Part shown: one piece after another, positions 36,126 through 52,004 of the stretch
Layout of the letters: each line of letters opens with the position of its first letter
How positions within the stretch are numbered: position 1 is the first letter of the stretch
NCBI GenBank assembly: GCA_021030905.1
Contig: JAGFMI010000005.1
Location: 372,001 to 436,000 of the forward strand
Direction of reading: 5' to 3'
DNA: 64,000 nucleotides
Source: Pyrenula massariospora
Lineage: Eukaryota; Ascomycota; Eurotiomycetes; Pyrenulales; Pyrenulaceae
Translations under genes and position numbers: made by a program
The notes under the pieces: model-generated
Seen by the model: the letters and a program-made list of their open reading frames with translations, nothing else
Told to the model about the DNA's origin: nothing
Databases searched by the model: none

Positions 36126-37228
36126 CGGCGGCATCCGCTACTTCGCACCTTGGGAGGCATCATTGTATTAAGCTATTAGACCTTATGCCTTCGCATAGTC
36201 ACCTGCTTCTTTCCGTGTGCCACTGTTCTTTTCTGCTAGGTGTGTTGGAGAGGCCCGTCGGGCTTAGAGTATTGAAGCTTGCAACATGCAGCAAGGGACC
36301 GTGAAGCTGAATTGGACAAGGTCTTTGGATCTCATCATCCGACACAGCTGCGGAAATATAAGCTACGGCTCTTCCTGGAGTGCTCGTTTATCTGGTCTCT
36401 ACACAGCTGTTCACATTTAGCATAAAGAGGAGCGACTAAGATTAGGCACGATCTAACCTGGGACATATGTTAATAGGTCTCGGCAAAGACTGATGTTGAC
36501 GAGGTATCTTGCGGGAGACTGATATGCGGCATGCAATTTGCTGATTGGAATTCTGAAGGACTTGCCTTTAATAGCAAGACTTGCTTATGGCTGTTGAGCC
36601 TTCATGGCAAACTTCGGCTTGATTTGCGCTGTGCAGTTGCTCGTCTTACCTACACTTTCCTTTGTGGCTATTTGGAGCGAGTGGCAAAGCAACGAGTTTC
36701 GCGATTGACTAGCGGCATCTACGCAAATTCTTCATGTGTGAATGTGATACACGCTCGCAACAACCTGCCTCCAGCTTCCCTCGCAATGTTTGACGTTTGG
36801 CTCTCCAGATCTTTCGCGAGGTTCTGGTGGAGATTCTGATGCACTGCTAGATTCCATCAGCAAAAGCTCTTGCATGACGCTAAGCCGGGCTATCAAATTG
36901 GTCTTGCCGTCTACTAGTGAGAAACCCAGAACCTACCCCTTGTCTACTCCGCAGCCGTAGCCTCCAGATCCCACTTGCTAGCACCTGCAATCCTTTAGTG
37001 TGTGGCATAGCTGCTCTATCGACTAACTATGAGGGGTTGCGATACGACGTGGACGACGCCCGTCCAAGCGCACATGAGATTCTGCGGGCTGCACGACGAG
37101 TTGAGATAGCCAGAGCAAACCCTTTACATATGAGAAGACTGTGGAAACATCGTATATATTTTGCCCAACTGAAAATCTTAGGCAACACGTCGATTTCTCC
37201 TGTGCTTGTCTTACGCATCTGAGGAACT
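36126..37228. other. Intergenic region upstream of the P450 gene
   Basis: 1.1 kb lie between two same-direction genes. A 102-codon frame at 36531-36839 and others near 36917-37222 have no family signature, so nothing is supported apart from presumed 3' UTR and promoter. Confidence 0.5.
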
Positions 37229-38987
37229 ATGGGGATTCCACAGGATCTTTACAGCGTTTTACCCTCCTGGCAGAGCTCCCTCGCGATCCTTGTGGGCGCA
37301 AGCATTGCCTATGTATGAGACTTATAAGGTTTGAGTAAACACAAATCAGCGCTGATTTCCATCGTAGGTTGTGATAGTCTCCATTTACCGGGTTACCTTG
37401 CATCCTCTGGCGAAATATCCTGGTCCTTTCCTTTCAGCCATTTCCGACTGGCCGCTTGTGGCAGACTGTTATGGTGGAGACAGGCATCTGATAGAATACA
37501 GGAATCATCAGAAATATGGTAGGGTCCTGTGCCTCTGCCATGAAAGTGAGTATCTCTGACTGTTCGACAGGGAAGATTGTACGATATGGACCCAATAGCG
37601 TAAGTCGAGGTAACCAAAAACACTGATAAGCAACTCAATGATATTTTACTCCTAGTTATCTATTGCCACGCCTGCCTCGATGCAAGCAATCCACAGTGCC
37701 AAAGCCAACATCAAGAAAGGGGAATGGTACAAGACCCTCGACATTTCAGCTGGGGCTCCTAGCATCCAGATGACACTCGAGAAACAGGAACATGCTAATC
37801 GCCGACGTATTTTGTCCCCCGCTTTCTCTCAGCGAGCCCTCGACGATGCCGAAAATCTCATCAACATCCATGCCTACAAGCTTGCGGAGCATGTTGGCGC
37901 CCTACCAAGAGATGCCAAACCTGACCGCTGGAGCGAACCCCACAACATGGCTCAGTGGTTTACGTACTACGGCTTCGATTTCGTAGCGGAACTCGGATAC
38001 GGAAAAACCTTTGAAATGATTACTTCTGAAACCCATCGTTGGATCCCTAATTGTCTCAAGTCTGCCAGCAGGTTTCTTTATTACGTTGGTTACCTGCCTT
38101 TTGCGGTACTCGTCCGTCCCTTAATGGGCACATCTATCCAAGACTATGTTGGCGGCCAGTCCGCCGCCGACTCCTTGAAATACACACACTTAGCCAACGA
38201 CCGCCTTGCCTCCCGCATTGCCGCCGAGAAGGCCCTTGACAAGTCCGCCACACGACGAAAAGATACCTTCCACTACCTTCTCAACAGCGTTGACCCCGTC
38301 ACTAATCGCCGCTTCACCGTTCCCGAACTTCAGGCAGACAGCGCACTCATCATTGCCGCTGGAGCGGATGGCGTTGGCCTTACCCTCGCCTCCACCCTCT
38401 TCTATCTCCTGCGCTACCCGGAGACCCTCGCCAAGTTGACCGAAGAACTCCGCTCCGCCTTTCCAAGCGCAGACTCCATCCGCCAGCCTCGTCTCGGCTC
38501 CCTCCCCTACCTGTCCGCCTGCATCGACGAAGCCATGCGTCTCTGTCCACCAAAGGCATCCACCCTCCCCCGCGAGATACTGAAGGGCGGAATGATCATC
38601 GACGGCGAGCATTTCCCTCAGGGCGTCTCCGTCGGAACACCCATCTATGTCCTGCACCACGACCCGGATGTTTACCCGGAGCCGTTTGCGTTCCGGCCGG
38701 AGCGCTGGCTGGACAAGAGCACGAATGCTGCGGCGAGGGAGGCTTTCTGCCCGTTCCTGATTGGGCCGATGAATTGCATTGGGAAGAATATGGCGTATTT
38801 GGCGATCAAGTGTGCGTTGGCACAGGTAGTGTGGAGGTATGAGATTAGGAACGTTGGGGATTTCTTGTTGGGTGGTGGAGGGAAAAGCATGGGGGAGGGG
38901 AGGGAGAGGGAGGAGGAATATCAGATGGTGGACTGGATCATGGGCTTCAGAGATGGGCCGGTTGTTGAGGTCAGAGCAAGAGCTTGA
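37229..38987 (+). CDS. Cytochrome P450 monooxygenase-like protein with altered catalytic residues
   Basis: Four exons: 37229-37312, 37368-37518, 37571-37599 and 37656-38987, giving 531 residues. The N-terminus has a membrane anchor (SLAILVGASIAY-VVIVSIY) and the HPLAKYPGPFL hinge. Family marks that are present: a C-helix-region motif NRRRILSPAFSQRAL, the K-helix Glu-x-x-Arg in DEAMRLCPP, FRPERW, and the heme Cys (Cys462) in FLIGPMNCIGKN. Two positions are unusual. In the I-helix, where AG-x-D-T-T is expected, the sequence reads AGADGVG, so the oxygen-activating Thr is Gly327. In the heme loop the near-invariant Arg (F-x-x-G-x-R-x-C-x-G) is Met460. The frame is otherwise intact. It belongs to the broad fungal group resembling trichothecene-type hydroxylases; the substrate is unknown. 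It lies 1.1 kb after the receptor gene on the same strand. Confidence 0.92.
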
Positions 38988-39580
38988 GGAATATTTTGGT
39001 ATTTTAAGGTTCGAATTTTTCGCCAGTGTTGCAGATTCTTGCCTATCACTGTTGATGACGAAATGAGTCTTGGAGATTGATGTCAACAGCAGATGCGATT
39101 CTTATGATATTCTCGAGTCTGAAAAGCCCGCCACCAAGTGTTAGGAAGCGAATCCCGCAGTGAAGTTTTTCCTATCGCACTTTCTAATCCATCAGAGCCG
39201 GCGTAGCGGCCGTTCATGCTCCGAATCTACTCTGATCTTCTACAAGACTGCTCCGTAGAACAAATCTGTACACTATGGAACGTGAAGCTACTCTGAAACA
39301 ACGGAAACAATGGTTTAGGTGAATTGAAATGGAGAAAGTTGCTGATTAGCCAGTACTGGCGGCGATCCAGGTGATGCAACCAACTGGGTAGCCATAGCAA
39401 CTTCACCACGGTGTTGATATTTCTCCAGGTTTTCGGGGTGGACCTATCCCTGAGACGTTTTGCCCTTCGAATCTTCTCGTATTCCTATCCCGCAGTACTG
39501 TAGACTGGCCTACGACTTCCCTTAAACTACTAGTCTTGCATATTCTAAGTCTTCACAATCTCCTTTGCCATCAAATTCAA
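38988..39580. other. Intergenic spacer
   Basis: 3' flank of the P450 gene and 5' flank of the membrane/coiled-coil frame that starts at 39581. Only frames of about 60 codons occur and none is supported. Confidence 0.5.
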
Positions 39581-40549
39581 ATGTTTGCTGACATGGTAAC
39601 GCTCGCCCTTGCTGGCATCATCGCCATGTTCACCTTTGAGTACTTTCCTGAGTCTATTTCGTCAGTACCTTTTAAAATGAACACGTTCATTTTGATCTGC
39701 CTTCTCGTCATCTTCACCATCGGTTTCTTCCTTGGGATCGCTTCATCATCGTACATTTCCAAAATACTCGACTAGATTGACACGCCGGATCTCAATTTCA
39801 GACAGAACATTAATCAAGACCTACCCACGCCTCCTAGAGCTTTTCCAGCCCGGACAGACAACGAAATTTGTCTGGTAAACAGCTTGATAGAAATAGAAAC
39901 GCAGCTTGAGGTTACAAGAAAAGAAGCTGTATCAGCAAAGAAGGAGCTTGAAGCTGTCAAGAAGGAAGCCGTTCGTACTAAGAAGGACTTGATTGCAGCC
40001 AATATTGACGTAGAACGCAGAATATTAGAAGCTAAAATAGCCTGGGATTGTGTGGAAAACAATATGGAACAGAACAACTAGGCCCTTGAAGAAAATACGA
40101 AAAACATAACTGAAAGACTGGGTAAAGAATTCGAAGAAAACACCAAGGATGTTAGAGAAATGGACGCCATGCAGGCGAACATGAATGGCATGAAAAGGGA
40201 CCCCCGCCTCGTTACTCGTGAGGCTATTCAGGACAACGTGAAGCTTTTACAAAATCTTGCAGAGAATTAGGCAGAGAACGCCCGGTTGTATAGAGAACAC
40301 AAGGAGATGAAAGACTTATTTGAGCCCGTTAAGAGCTTCAGCACTGAGCTGGAATTTCGCGTCCGAGATCTTGAAAGGCGGAAGGAGGCTGACCCTGTCC
40401 AGCTTCGTGCAAAGTTATTGGATGAAGTATGGAGCGACTATTTTGACAAGAATGTTATTCCTCGAGATGTCGAAAGTCAATCTCGGGAGAAGGACTTAGC
40501 CTCAGTAAAGGAACAGCTTCACTTCTGGCATGTATACAGTGACTTCTGA
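39581..40549 (+). pseudogene. Membrane-anchored coiled-coil frame interrupted by three TAG codons
   Basis: One reading frame runs from the ATG at 39581 to the TGA at 40547 without any shift, but contains TAG at 39773, 40079 and 40268. The segments before and after each stop hold 64, 101, 62 and 92 codons. Segment 1 has two hydrophobic stretches (MVTLALAGIIAMFTFEYF and TFILICLLVIFTIGFFLGIA). Segments 2-4 are Glu/Lys/Ala-rich heptad-like helix (for example TRKEAVSAKKELEAVKKEAV). Together they look like a two-pass membrane protein with a cytosolic coiled coil. Each TAG could be a CAG (Gln) with one C-to-T change in a CpA context, the signature of RIP or simple nonsense decay. Alternatively some TAGs may be intron 3' ends: an in-frame 72-bp GT..AG intron, 40010-40081, would remove the second. 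I recognise no family. Whether it is a decayed gene or a spliced one is open. Confidence 0.55.
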
Positions 40550-40979
40550 TACCCTTCAGGAAGCTGACGTGCTTGGTCTACCTAGGCACAGACTTGAGAA
40601 ACAGCGCCGCGGCGGCAAGTTTCATCCTAAACTCTGCTCGGAATGTTATGCGAGAGGATATAATAGACCTATCCGTATTGCTCTATATTTCGAAAATGAA
40701 TAGGATGGTCGAGAAGGATGATTTCAAGGGGAGGTCTGCAGTCGAGGCTGGGTATGCAGAAGACATAGGAACGCACTCAACTGTCAGGGTTGGCGGCCGT
40801 CCGGCTAATAATTAGGCTACCCTGCGTCGACTCCAAGATGGATTGAGATCTTCCGGATGCAAGGTGGACCTCGGCAACTTCCGAGCCGGATCTACAACTC
40901 CAGCATTCCTGAACCATGGATGATTGACTATTGTCTTCATGATCTCAGCGACCAATATAGTCGTGGCGAGAATGCCACG
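40550..40979. other. Spacer with leftover open frames before the TAPT1-like gene
   Basis: An 81-codon frame (40573-40815) reads helix-like (for example SAAAASFILNSARNVMRED) and also ends in TAG, after which a further 35 codons remain open. If a 55-bp intron 40505-40559 (GT..AG) is used, the preceding frame would continue instead into a basic Cys-containing stretch (GGKFHPKLCSECYARG). Neither reading can be favoured. The last 120 bases are probably the leader of the next gene. Confidence 0.35.
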
Positions 40980-43640
40980 ATGAACGGGTACACTAATTTT
41001 GCCAGTGATGGAGCCTCTCATGACCCCGGCGGCTCTGGAGAAGGCCATAAGAGAACGCACAGCCAAGCGGAAATAGCAGGCCTCCAACACCAGGACAGAG
41101 AAAAAGTCCTCAAGCTGTCCTCAGCGAAAATCCACGAACTTGCCTCATCACCCGAATCCTTCCCCATTCGTGTGCTCCCATCCGAGGGACCACAACCATT
41201 ACAAGAAAACGCCAATGGCCTACCATCTCTACCACCTCCAGCATCCAAAACGCCGTCGCGGCCCATTAATAACGGGTTGCAAGAAAACATGTCATTTGGG
41301 TTGGGCAATGGAGTCGTCACTTCACCTCTACCAAAATCACCTGGGAAAGAGGTGTTTGAAGCTTCTTCTGCCGCACTGGGAGAAGCTCCGAAGTCATCAA
41401 AGCCTCCTGCGAAACCGCGACCATTCCAAGTGACAAGAGCGTTGTCCACCCCTTCTGCCGTGCGCAAGAAAGAAGAAGCCATAGCCAAAGCAGCTACGAA
41501 GAAAGTTCCGTCTCGGCTGAATCTAGATGCGAACAAATCACCAAATAGAGCCAACCCTTTTGCTCCAACCCTACCATCTCCAATGCCGAGCTCAATACCA
41601 CTCCCTCCTATCTCCCTTGCAACATACCTCCAACTTGAGCTATCGTCCGGGCGTCCTTCACCTCTCTTCATTCACCGGTCCGCTACAAGCGAATTCCCTT
41701 ACGAGTCCTCGAGGGTCAAGCTTGAACGCTTACAAAACTTTCTACTCTTGCCTTTTCAACTGGAACAGGTCTTGTGGTTTGGCGCGCTGGCTTGTCTAGA
41801 CTCATGGCTTTTTTCATTTACAATCTTGCCGCTTCGCTTCTTGAAAGCCGTTGCAATACTTGGTCAGTCGTGGCTGGCAAATATCGCGCAAGAGGCGCAG
41901 TTTGTTCTAGGTTTCATATACAATGGAAGCGGTCGATGGTGGAATCGGATGCAGAACCGACGCGATTCGATTTCCTCGCCTCCGAATGAAAAGGAACAGT
42001 CAGTGAACACCGAAGACACGATCAATTCTACCACTATGTCTGTACACGAAATGCCTACCCCTCGTGATAAGCCGTCTGTGAAGACTGGAAGGCCAGACAT
42101 CGGTCGATTTCTGAGAGGCGACAGAAAGCACCGACGGGCTAAATCTGTGCCTTCACTTCTACTTCCCGACGACAAAGCTGACATCTTGAGAGGCCTTCTC
42201 ATCATTTTTACCTCCCTGATTATCATGCGACTGGACGCGAGCCGCATGTATCATTGGGTTCGCGGGCAAGCTACAATCAAACTCTATGTCATCTACAACG
42301 TTCTTGAAGTTAGCGATCGCCTATTGTCAGCCCTAGGGCAGGATGTGTTAGAATGTTTGTTTTCCCGGGAGACTTTAGAACGCAAGCCAGACGGCCGCAG
42401 TAAGGTCCTGCGGCCCTTTTGGCTGTTCCTGCTCGCTCTAGTCTACACTACTGTGCACGCGACGGGACTATTCTATCAGGTCATCACCCTCAATGTCGCA
42501 GTAAATTCTTATTCCAATGCTCTCTTTACACTCCTCCTATCAAACCAATTTGTCGAGATCAAAGGGACGGTTTTCAAAAAATTCGAGAGAGAAAATCTAT
42601 TTCAACTTACGTGCGCTGACGTTGTAGAGCGGTTCCAAATATGGCTTACACTCATCATTATTGCTTCACGGAATATCATCGAGACTGGCGGATTCAACAT
42701 CAACTTCGGGGCGCCGAATTCTAACAATCCGACCTTTTCTCCCACTAATACCAGCGATGGCTCGGCCCAGCAGGCCTTTCCTCCTCGATCTGCGGCTTCT
42801 GTCCTCCCTCAATCCTTTATGATAATTCCGACACTGTTCTCCTCTCTTACCAACTATGCACCGACAATCGGCCATGTTCTAGGGCCTTTCATCGTTGTTC
42901 TAGGATCTGAGATGGGCGTTGACTGGTTAAAGCACTGCTACATCACCAAATTCAACAATACCAGGCCTTCTGTCTACTCAAGCTTTCTGGACATCTTGTC
43001 CAAAGACTATTACGTGAACGCTTTTGCGGATCAGAATTTAACAAAACGTCTTGGTCTTCCGGTCATTCCCTTGAGCTGCCTGTTCATCCGAGCCGGGGTT
43101 CAGAGTTATCAGATGCTTATCGCCTCGTGGCAGCCGTCACCAATATCTAGCTCTTCAACGTCGCTAACGAGCGTCCATGACTTTTACGAGGAGGCTTCTA
43201 GCGAGGCGACGGCAAGTGCGCAGTCTTTTTATCAAAAAATCGATCAATTTGTACATCAAATACCTTCGTCCTTGACTGGTGCATCCACCTACTCCCGCTT
43301 CGCCACCCTCCTCGTGTTCTTAGTATTTTACTTCGCTCTTATTGCCATAAAGCTTGTCTTAGGAATGGTCTTGCTACAATATTCTCGCGGTCGCTATCAG
43401 AAGATGAAGCTTCGCGAAAAGCAGCCGACGCACCATGTTGAAGGAGGTAGAAGGGTGGGTGGCTGGGGTGTTGTCGAGGTAGACGAGGATAAGCGCAGAG
43501 CCATATACGAAGACGACCCGGATGGTTTTAGAATCCTGAAAGAACGGGAGGCTAGGGAGAAGGAGAAGAGGGAGAAAGCTGAGGACAAGGCACTGGATGG
43601 AGTGATGCGCTATGAAATGGCAGCCAAGAGGATCTGGTGA
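40980..43640 (+). CDS. EMP65: TAPT1 / Emp65 family ER membrane protein (DUF747)
   Basis: A single exon of 886 residues from the ATG at 40980. The frame is open upstream to an ATG at 40857 (927 residues), but that extra segment is not protein-like and the 40980 start has the better context (A at -3). Residues about 1-215 are Ser/Pro-rich and disordered. The TAPT1 domain (about 215-740) holds LATYLQLELSSG, LLPFQLEQVLWFGALACLDS, the DDKADILRGLLIIFTSLIIMR block, MYHWVRGQATIKLYVIYNVLEVSDRL, a GQDVLECLF motif, ATGLFYQVITLNVAVNSYSN and LLLSNQFVEIKGTVFKKFER, then membrane segments and a basic C-terminus. Yeast Emp65 acts with Slp1 at the ER, protecting soluble proteins from degradation and supporting folding; animal TAPT1 affects cilia and trafficking. 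The family call is firm; the role in this fungus is inferred from yeast. Confidence 0.92.
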   Translation: MNGYTNFASDGASHDPGGSGEGHKRTHSQAEIAGLQHQDREKVLKLSSAKIHELASSPESFPIRVLPSEGPQPLQENANGLPSLPPPASKTPSRPINNGLQENMSFGLGNGVVTSPLPKSPGKEVFEASSAALGEAPKSSKPPAKPRPFQVTRALSTPSAVRKKEEAIAKAATKKVPSRLNLDANKSPNRANPFAPTLPSPMPSSIPLPPISLATYLQLELSSGRPSPLFIHRSATSEFPYESSRVKLERLQNFLLLPFQLEQVLWFGALACLDSWLFSFTILPLRFLKAVAILGQSWLANIAQEAQFVLGFIYNGSGRWWNRMQNRRDSISSPPNEKEQSVNTEDTINSTTMSVHEMPTPRDKPSVKTGRPDIGRFLRGDRKHRRAKSVPSLLLPDDKADILRGLLIIFTSLIIMRLDASRMYHWVRGQATIKLYVIYNVLEVSDRLLSALGQDVLECLFSRETLERKPDGRSKVLRPFWLFLLALVYTTVHATGLFYQVITLNVAVNSYSNALFTLLLSNQFVEIKGTVFKKFERENLFQLTCADVVERFQIWLTLIIIASRNIIETGGFNINFGAPNSNNPTFSPTNTSDGSAQQAFPPRSAASVLPQSFMIIPTLFSSLTNYAPTIGHVLGPFIVVLGSEMGVDWLKHCYITKFNNTRPSVYSSFLDILSKDYYVNAFADQNLTKRLGLPVIPLSCLFIRAGVQSYQMLIASWQPSPISSSSTSLTSVHDFYEEASSEATASAQSFYQKIDQFVHQIPSSLTGASTYSRFATLLVFLVFYFALIAIKLVLGMVLLQYSRGRYQKMKLREKQPTHHVEGGRRVGGWGVVEVDEDKRRAIYEDDPDGFRILKEREAREKEKREKAEDKALDGVMRYEMAAKRIW

Positions 43641-45420
43641 GGTGATTTTGTGTTTAATTCCGGGAACGTCTGATTGGGAATGGGATTTGGTGATGGGCTG
43701 CATTAGGTGTTTCTCTTTCCGCATGGCATCATGGCATTGGGCGTGGTGTTCCTGACAGGACTGGTCGGCATTAGGCCGTCATTCTGCATATGATACCATG
43801 GGCATTTGGGAGGCGCAGTGATGAGAGACTTTTGAGATCAGTCTACATAAGACTCCGCCTCCAATCCAGTACGCATCATTACATGAGACATGTTCGTTCC
43901 GTGTTTACAGATCTTTCTGCTGCGCGAGCTAGATGGCGGGACCGGCCCGGCAAGCGTGATTGCCTCGAGCCTATGAGACATAACGCTCGCATTGACCTGG
44001 CCCGGGAAGTACGCAGCGTGAGGCATGTTTGCATTGCAAAAGTGGCGATCGACTACGTAACCGGACGATCTTTACTGCGTGCGTGATGGGCAGCCTTCCT
44101 CGGATCATGAACCTGACTCTAGAAGCATTCTGGAAAGGGCATGATCGGGCCAAAGATGAAAGAAAGAGACCCCAAGCCGTGGATCAGATAAGGCGGCGCA
44201 GGAATGACACAAGGCTCAAGGCATGGCAATGAAACCTGCCGTATCCTGCTGGTTCCTGAGCCTGGCAACTCGGGCACTGGCGGCGTTTTGGCGGCAGGTG
44301 CACGGCGAGGATTTGGCGATTTGGGTTTGTGCCTTTTCTTAGATTCCATCGTCGGGACCTGCGTTGGAACAATGCATTGAAGGTCGGAAGGGAGCTGCGA
44401 GCTTTGTGGGTGTGGTTTCACTGCGGGTGCGCGCACTGTCTGGCGGGGCTCGCACCAATGCACCAGCAGCCCAGGGCTCTCTTGGGGGGTCGGGTTGCTG
44501 TCTTTGTTCATGCTGTTGGAGCAGCTTTTAATAATGAAGGGGGGAGTATGGGCAGGGGGGGCCGTGGGCGCTTCGGGCAGGCTGGCGGACGCTGCGGAGA
44601 TGCCGGCTGCTGCTCCTTTTGGGCTTGGAGTTCGAGCTGAAGTGGCTGTGTCGCAGAGGACAACGTGAGCGGGCGAGCGTTTGACTCGGCCTGGCACGCA
44701 CATGGTGTCCGTAGGAGAGACAGGCTTTATGACAGATAATCAGACACCCTTCATTATCGATTTCACGTAGACAAGTGTTGGGAAATTTGCACGATTGCCT
44801 GCTCATTTTACCTTTACCAACAAGGCACCGGGGGTGCATGCAGCGGGTGCTAATCGGTGCATCCGCGGACAGAAGCCGTATAGACTGCTGGTGGAATCGG
44901 TGGCCGGGGCCAGCAACAGCAGTATTACGCTTCGGTGGATCGCAGAGCGTGGGAAGTACCTAAATGCCCAATCAAGGCTGTGAAATCCGGCGCTCCAAAC
45001 GCTCTAGAGCCTTATTTCCACGTCGCCCAAGTCAAGTCTGCAGAACCACTGTTTCTGCCAAAACACCTCTCTGTCCACCGAGCTCCTCGTCGTGAAGTGC
45101 CAACTGGCGATGCAACAGACCGTCGCTCAACGTGTGCTGCGTGGTCCTTGATCTGTCGACACACCGATCCACCTACCCGGCTCTAGCCAACTCGCTTCAC
45201 CGACCTCCTGATTCCTCACTTGCCATCTCACTTCTGCGTCGGCCGAAGCGCTGATCATTCGTCTCTCACTGTCGAACTGGATGATAACTATTTCACCATC
45301 ATACAGCATTCTCTCTGCATCGGGCAAGCACGCCTCTATACGCACTCAGCGACCACTTCCCCGCTGGGCAAGCAGCCCTTCTTGCCTTAGTGGAGATTAG
45401 TGGCGGCGGCTGCAGCGGCC
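43641..45420. other. Intergenic region, STE20 promoter
   Basis: No supported gene in 1.8 kb. The longest frame (44119-44703 minus, 194 codons) is Pro/Ser/Thr-rich and antisense to another frame, with no recognisable domain. The last about 300 bases presumably form the STE20 leader, since CT-rich stretches occur there. Confidence 0.5.
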
Positions 45421-48349
<2,929 letters not shown>

Positions 48350-49231
48350 TGATTCAAAATTTCAATATACCCATACTTTTCGGGAGCAATGTCATACCCG
48401 ATTGCAGTCGGTCCGCATTCAATGCCAGGTTTTGGACATATCGAGAAAGCAGCAACTGTGGCGTCCTTCCCTATACGTACGTCTGACTCAGCATATACTC
48501 TCCACAATAACCTGCATGCAGTGTCTTTCTAAGGGTCGGCATTATAAGAGATCTTGCATCAATTAAGGACGAAATCTGTACACCTGGCCGATGTCCTGCC
48601 ACGAGCAAAGGCTTCCAGCATTACAATTTTAATTTCTGCGTGCAATACACTTTGGACACATCGACGGGTTTGGAGTTGAGCTGCTAAGCGGTCACGTTGT
48701 GATGGGACAGCTTCAAAGCTTCCCGTTTCATGTACGAATCATCACTTATTCTGACGCGCTTTACGGAAACCTCACTTCTGGTTTATGGTCAAGATCGTAT
48801 GATTTCTCCTTTCTCTGTTCCAGATGTATCCAAGTTCGAGTTTCATAGCTACCTGTCGTGTTGGAGAAGTCCCACCAGCTGAATAGATCGTAAAGCTTTG
48901 AAGCGCGATTAGAAGTTGAGGGAAGGTAGACAGAAAAGTAATCACGAAGAAATATATATTAGCCTAGAAGACCACCATGATGATTTAGGGATTGTATCGA
49001 AAGTATAAGGCTGGCGTAAGATCATTGCGTAGGCTCCCGCAGATCCAACGTACGCAGCCTCGTAGATTCCAGACTCCGGGCTGACCTACTCCGTCATAGC
49101 TTGCCCGCATCTTGAACCTTGACGCCTAATAACTTCACAAGCATTCGCGCTTAGGACAACCTCAATATCACACATCTTGTCTACCTAAAGAGCCTATTTC
49201 GATCGCTTACTTCTCACGCCCTCTCTACACC
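48350..49231. other. Intergenic region, no supported gene
   Basis: The 3' flank of STE20 and the 5' flank of HSE1, both on the plus strand. No frame of 100 codons or more, and no RNA gene could be recognised. Confidence 0.55.
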
Positions 49232-51612
<2,381 letters not shown>

Positions 51613-52004
51613 ATATCATGTGTCAGGAGGGTGGGTTGGGATTGGTCGCAAGGGTGGGGAATTTGGGATGAAATTGGAATGTGAATCGTCGTTTTAAATA
51701 ATACTCAAGGGGGTTCTCAATCGAATCCGCTCGTAATTGTCATGAATGGGAACTTTGTTCATGGGACATGGCGCTTGGTCTGCTGGAGGGGAAAGCTGCA
51801 TTGTCCTGAAGTCACATAGCAAATGGTGAGGCGAAGAGTGAACAGCGAATTTAGGCGCATATCTTGAGAAATGCAGCATTTATCGAGCAGTCAGAGTTTC
51901 TAGGATATGCTCCCCCTTGATTCTACTAAGACTGTCGTGATCTGTTCGTTTCTATCCATAATCGCACTCCTCTAACAGGCGATCCTCGCATATCAGCTTC
52001 TTCA
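51613..52004. other. Tail-to-tail spacer between HSE1 and RAP1
   Basis: 392 bases between convergent stop codons, probably holding both 3' UTRs. No gene is seen. Confidence 0.55.

Noticed and set aside
38190-39086. 298-codon minus frame antisense to the P450
   Set aside because: It is the shadow of the GC-rich P450 exon; the sense frame carries all the P450 signatures.
40218-40270. A 53-bp intron that would remove the third TAG of the coiled-coil frame
   Set aside because: It shifts the frame and meets a stop within a few codons, so it does not rescue the reading frame.
44119-44703. 194-codon minus frame, Pro/Ser-rich
   Set aside because: Low-complexity sequence with no domain, overlapped by a plus frame and with no splice partner.
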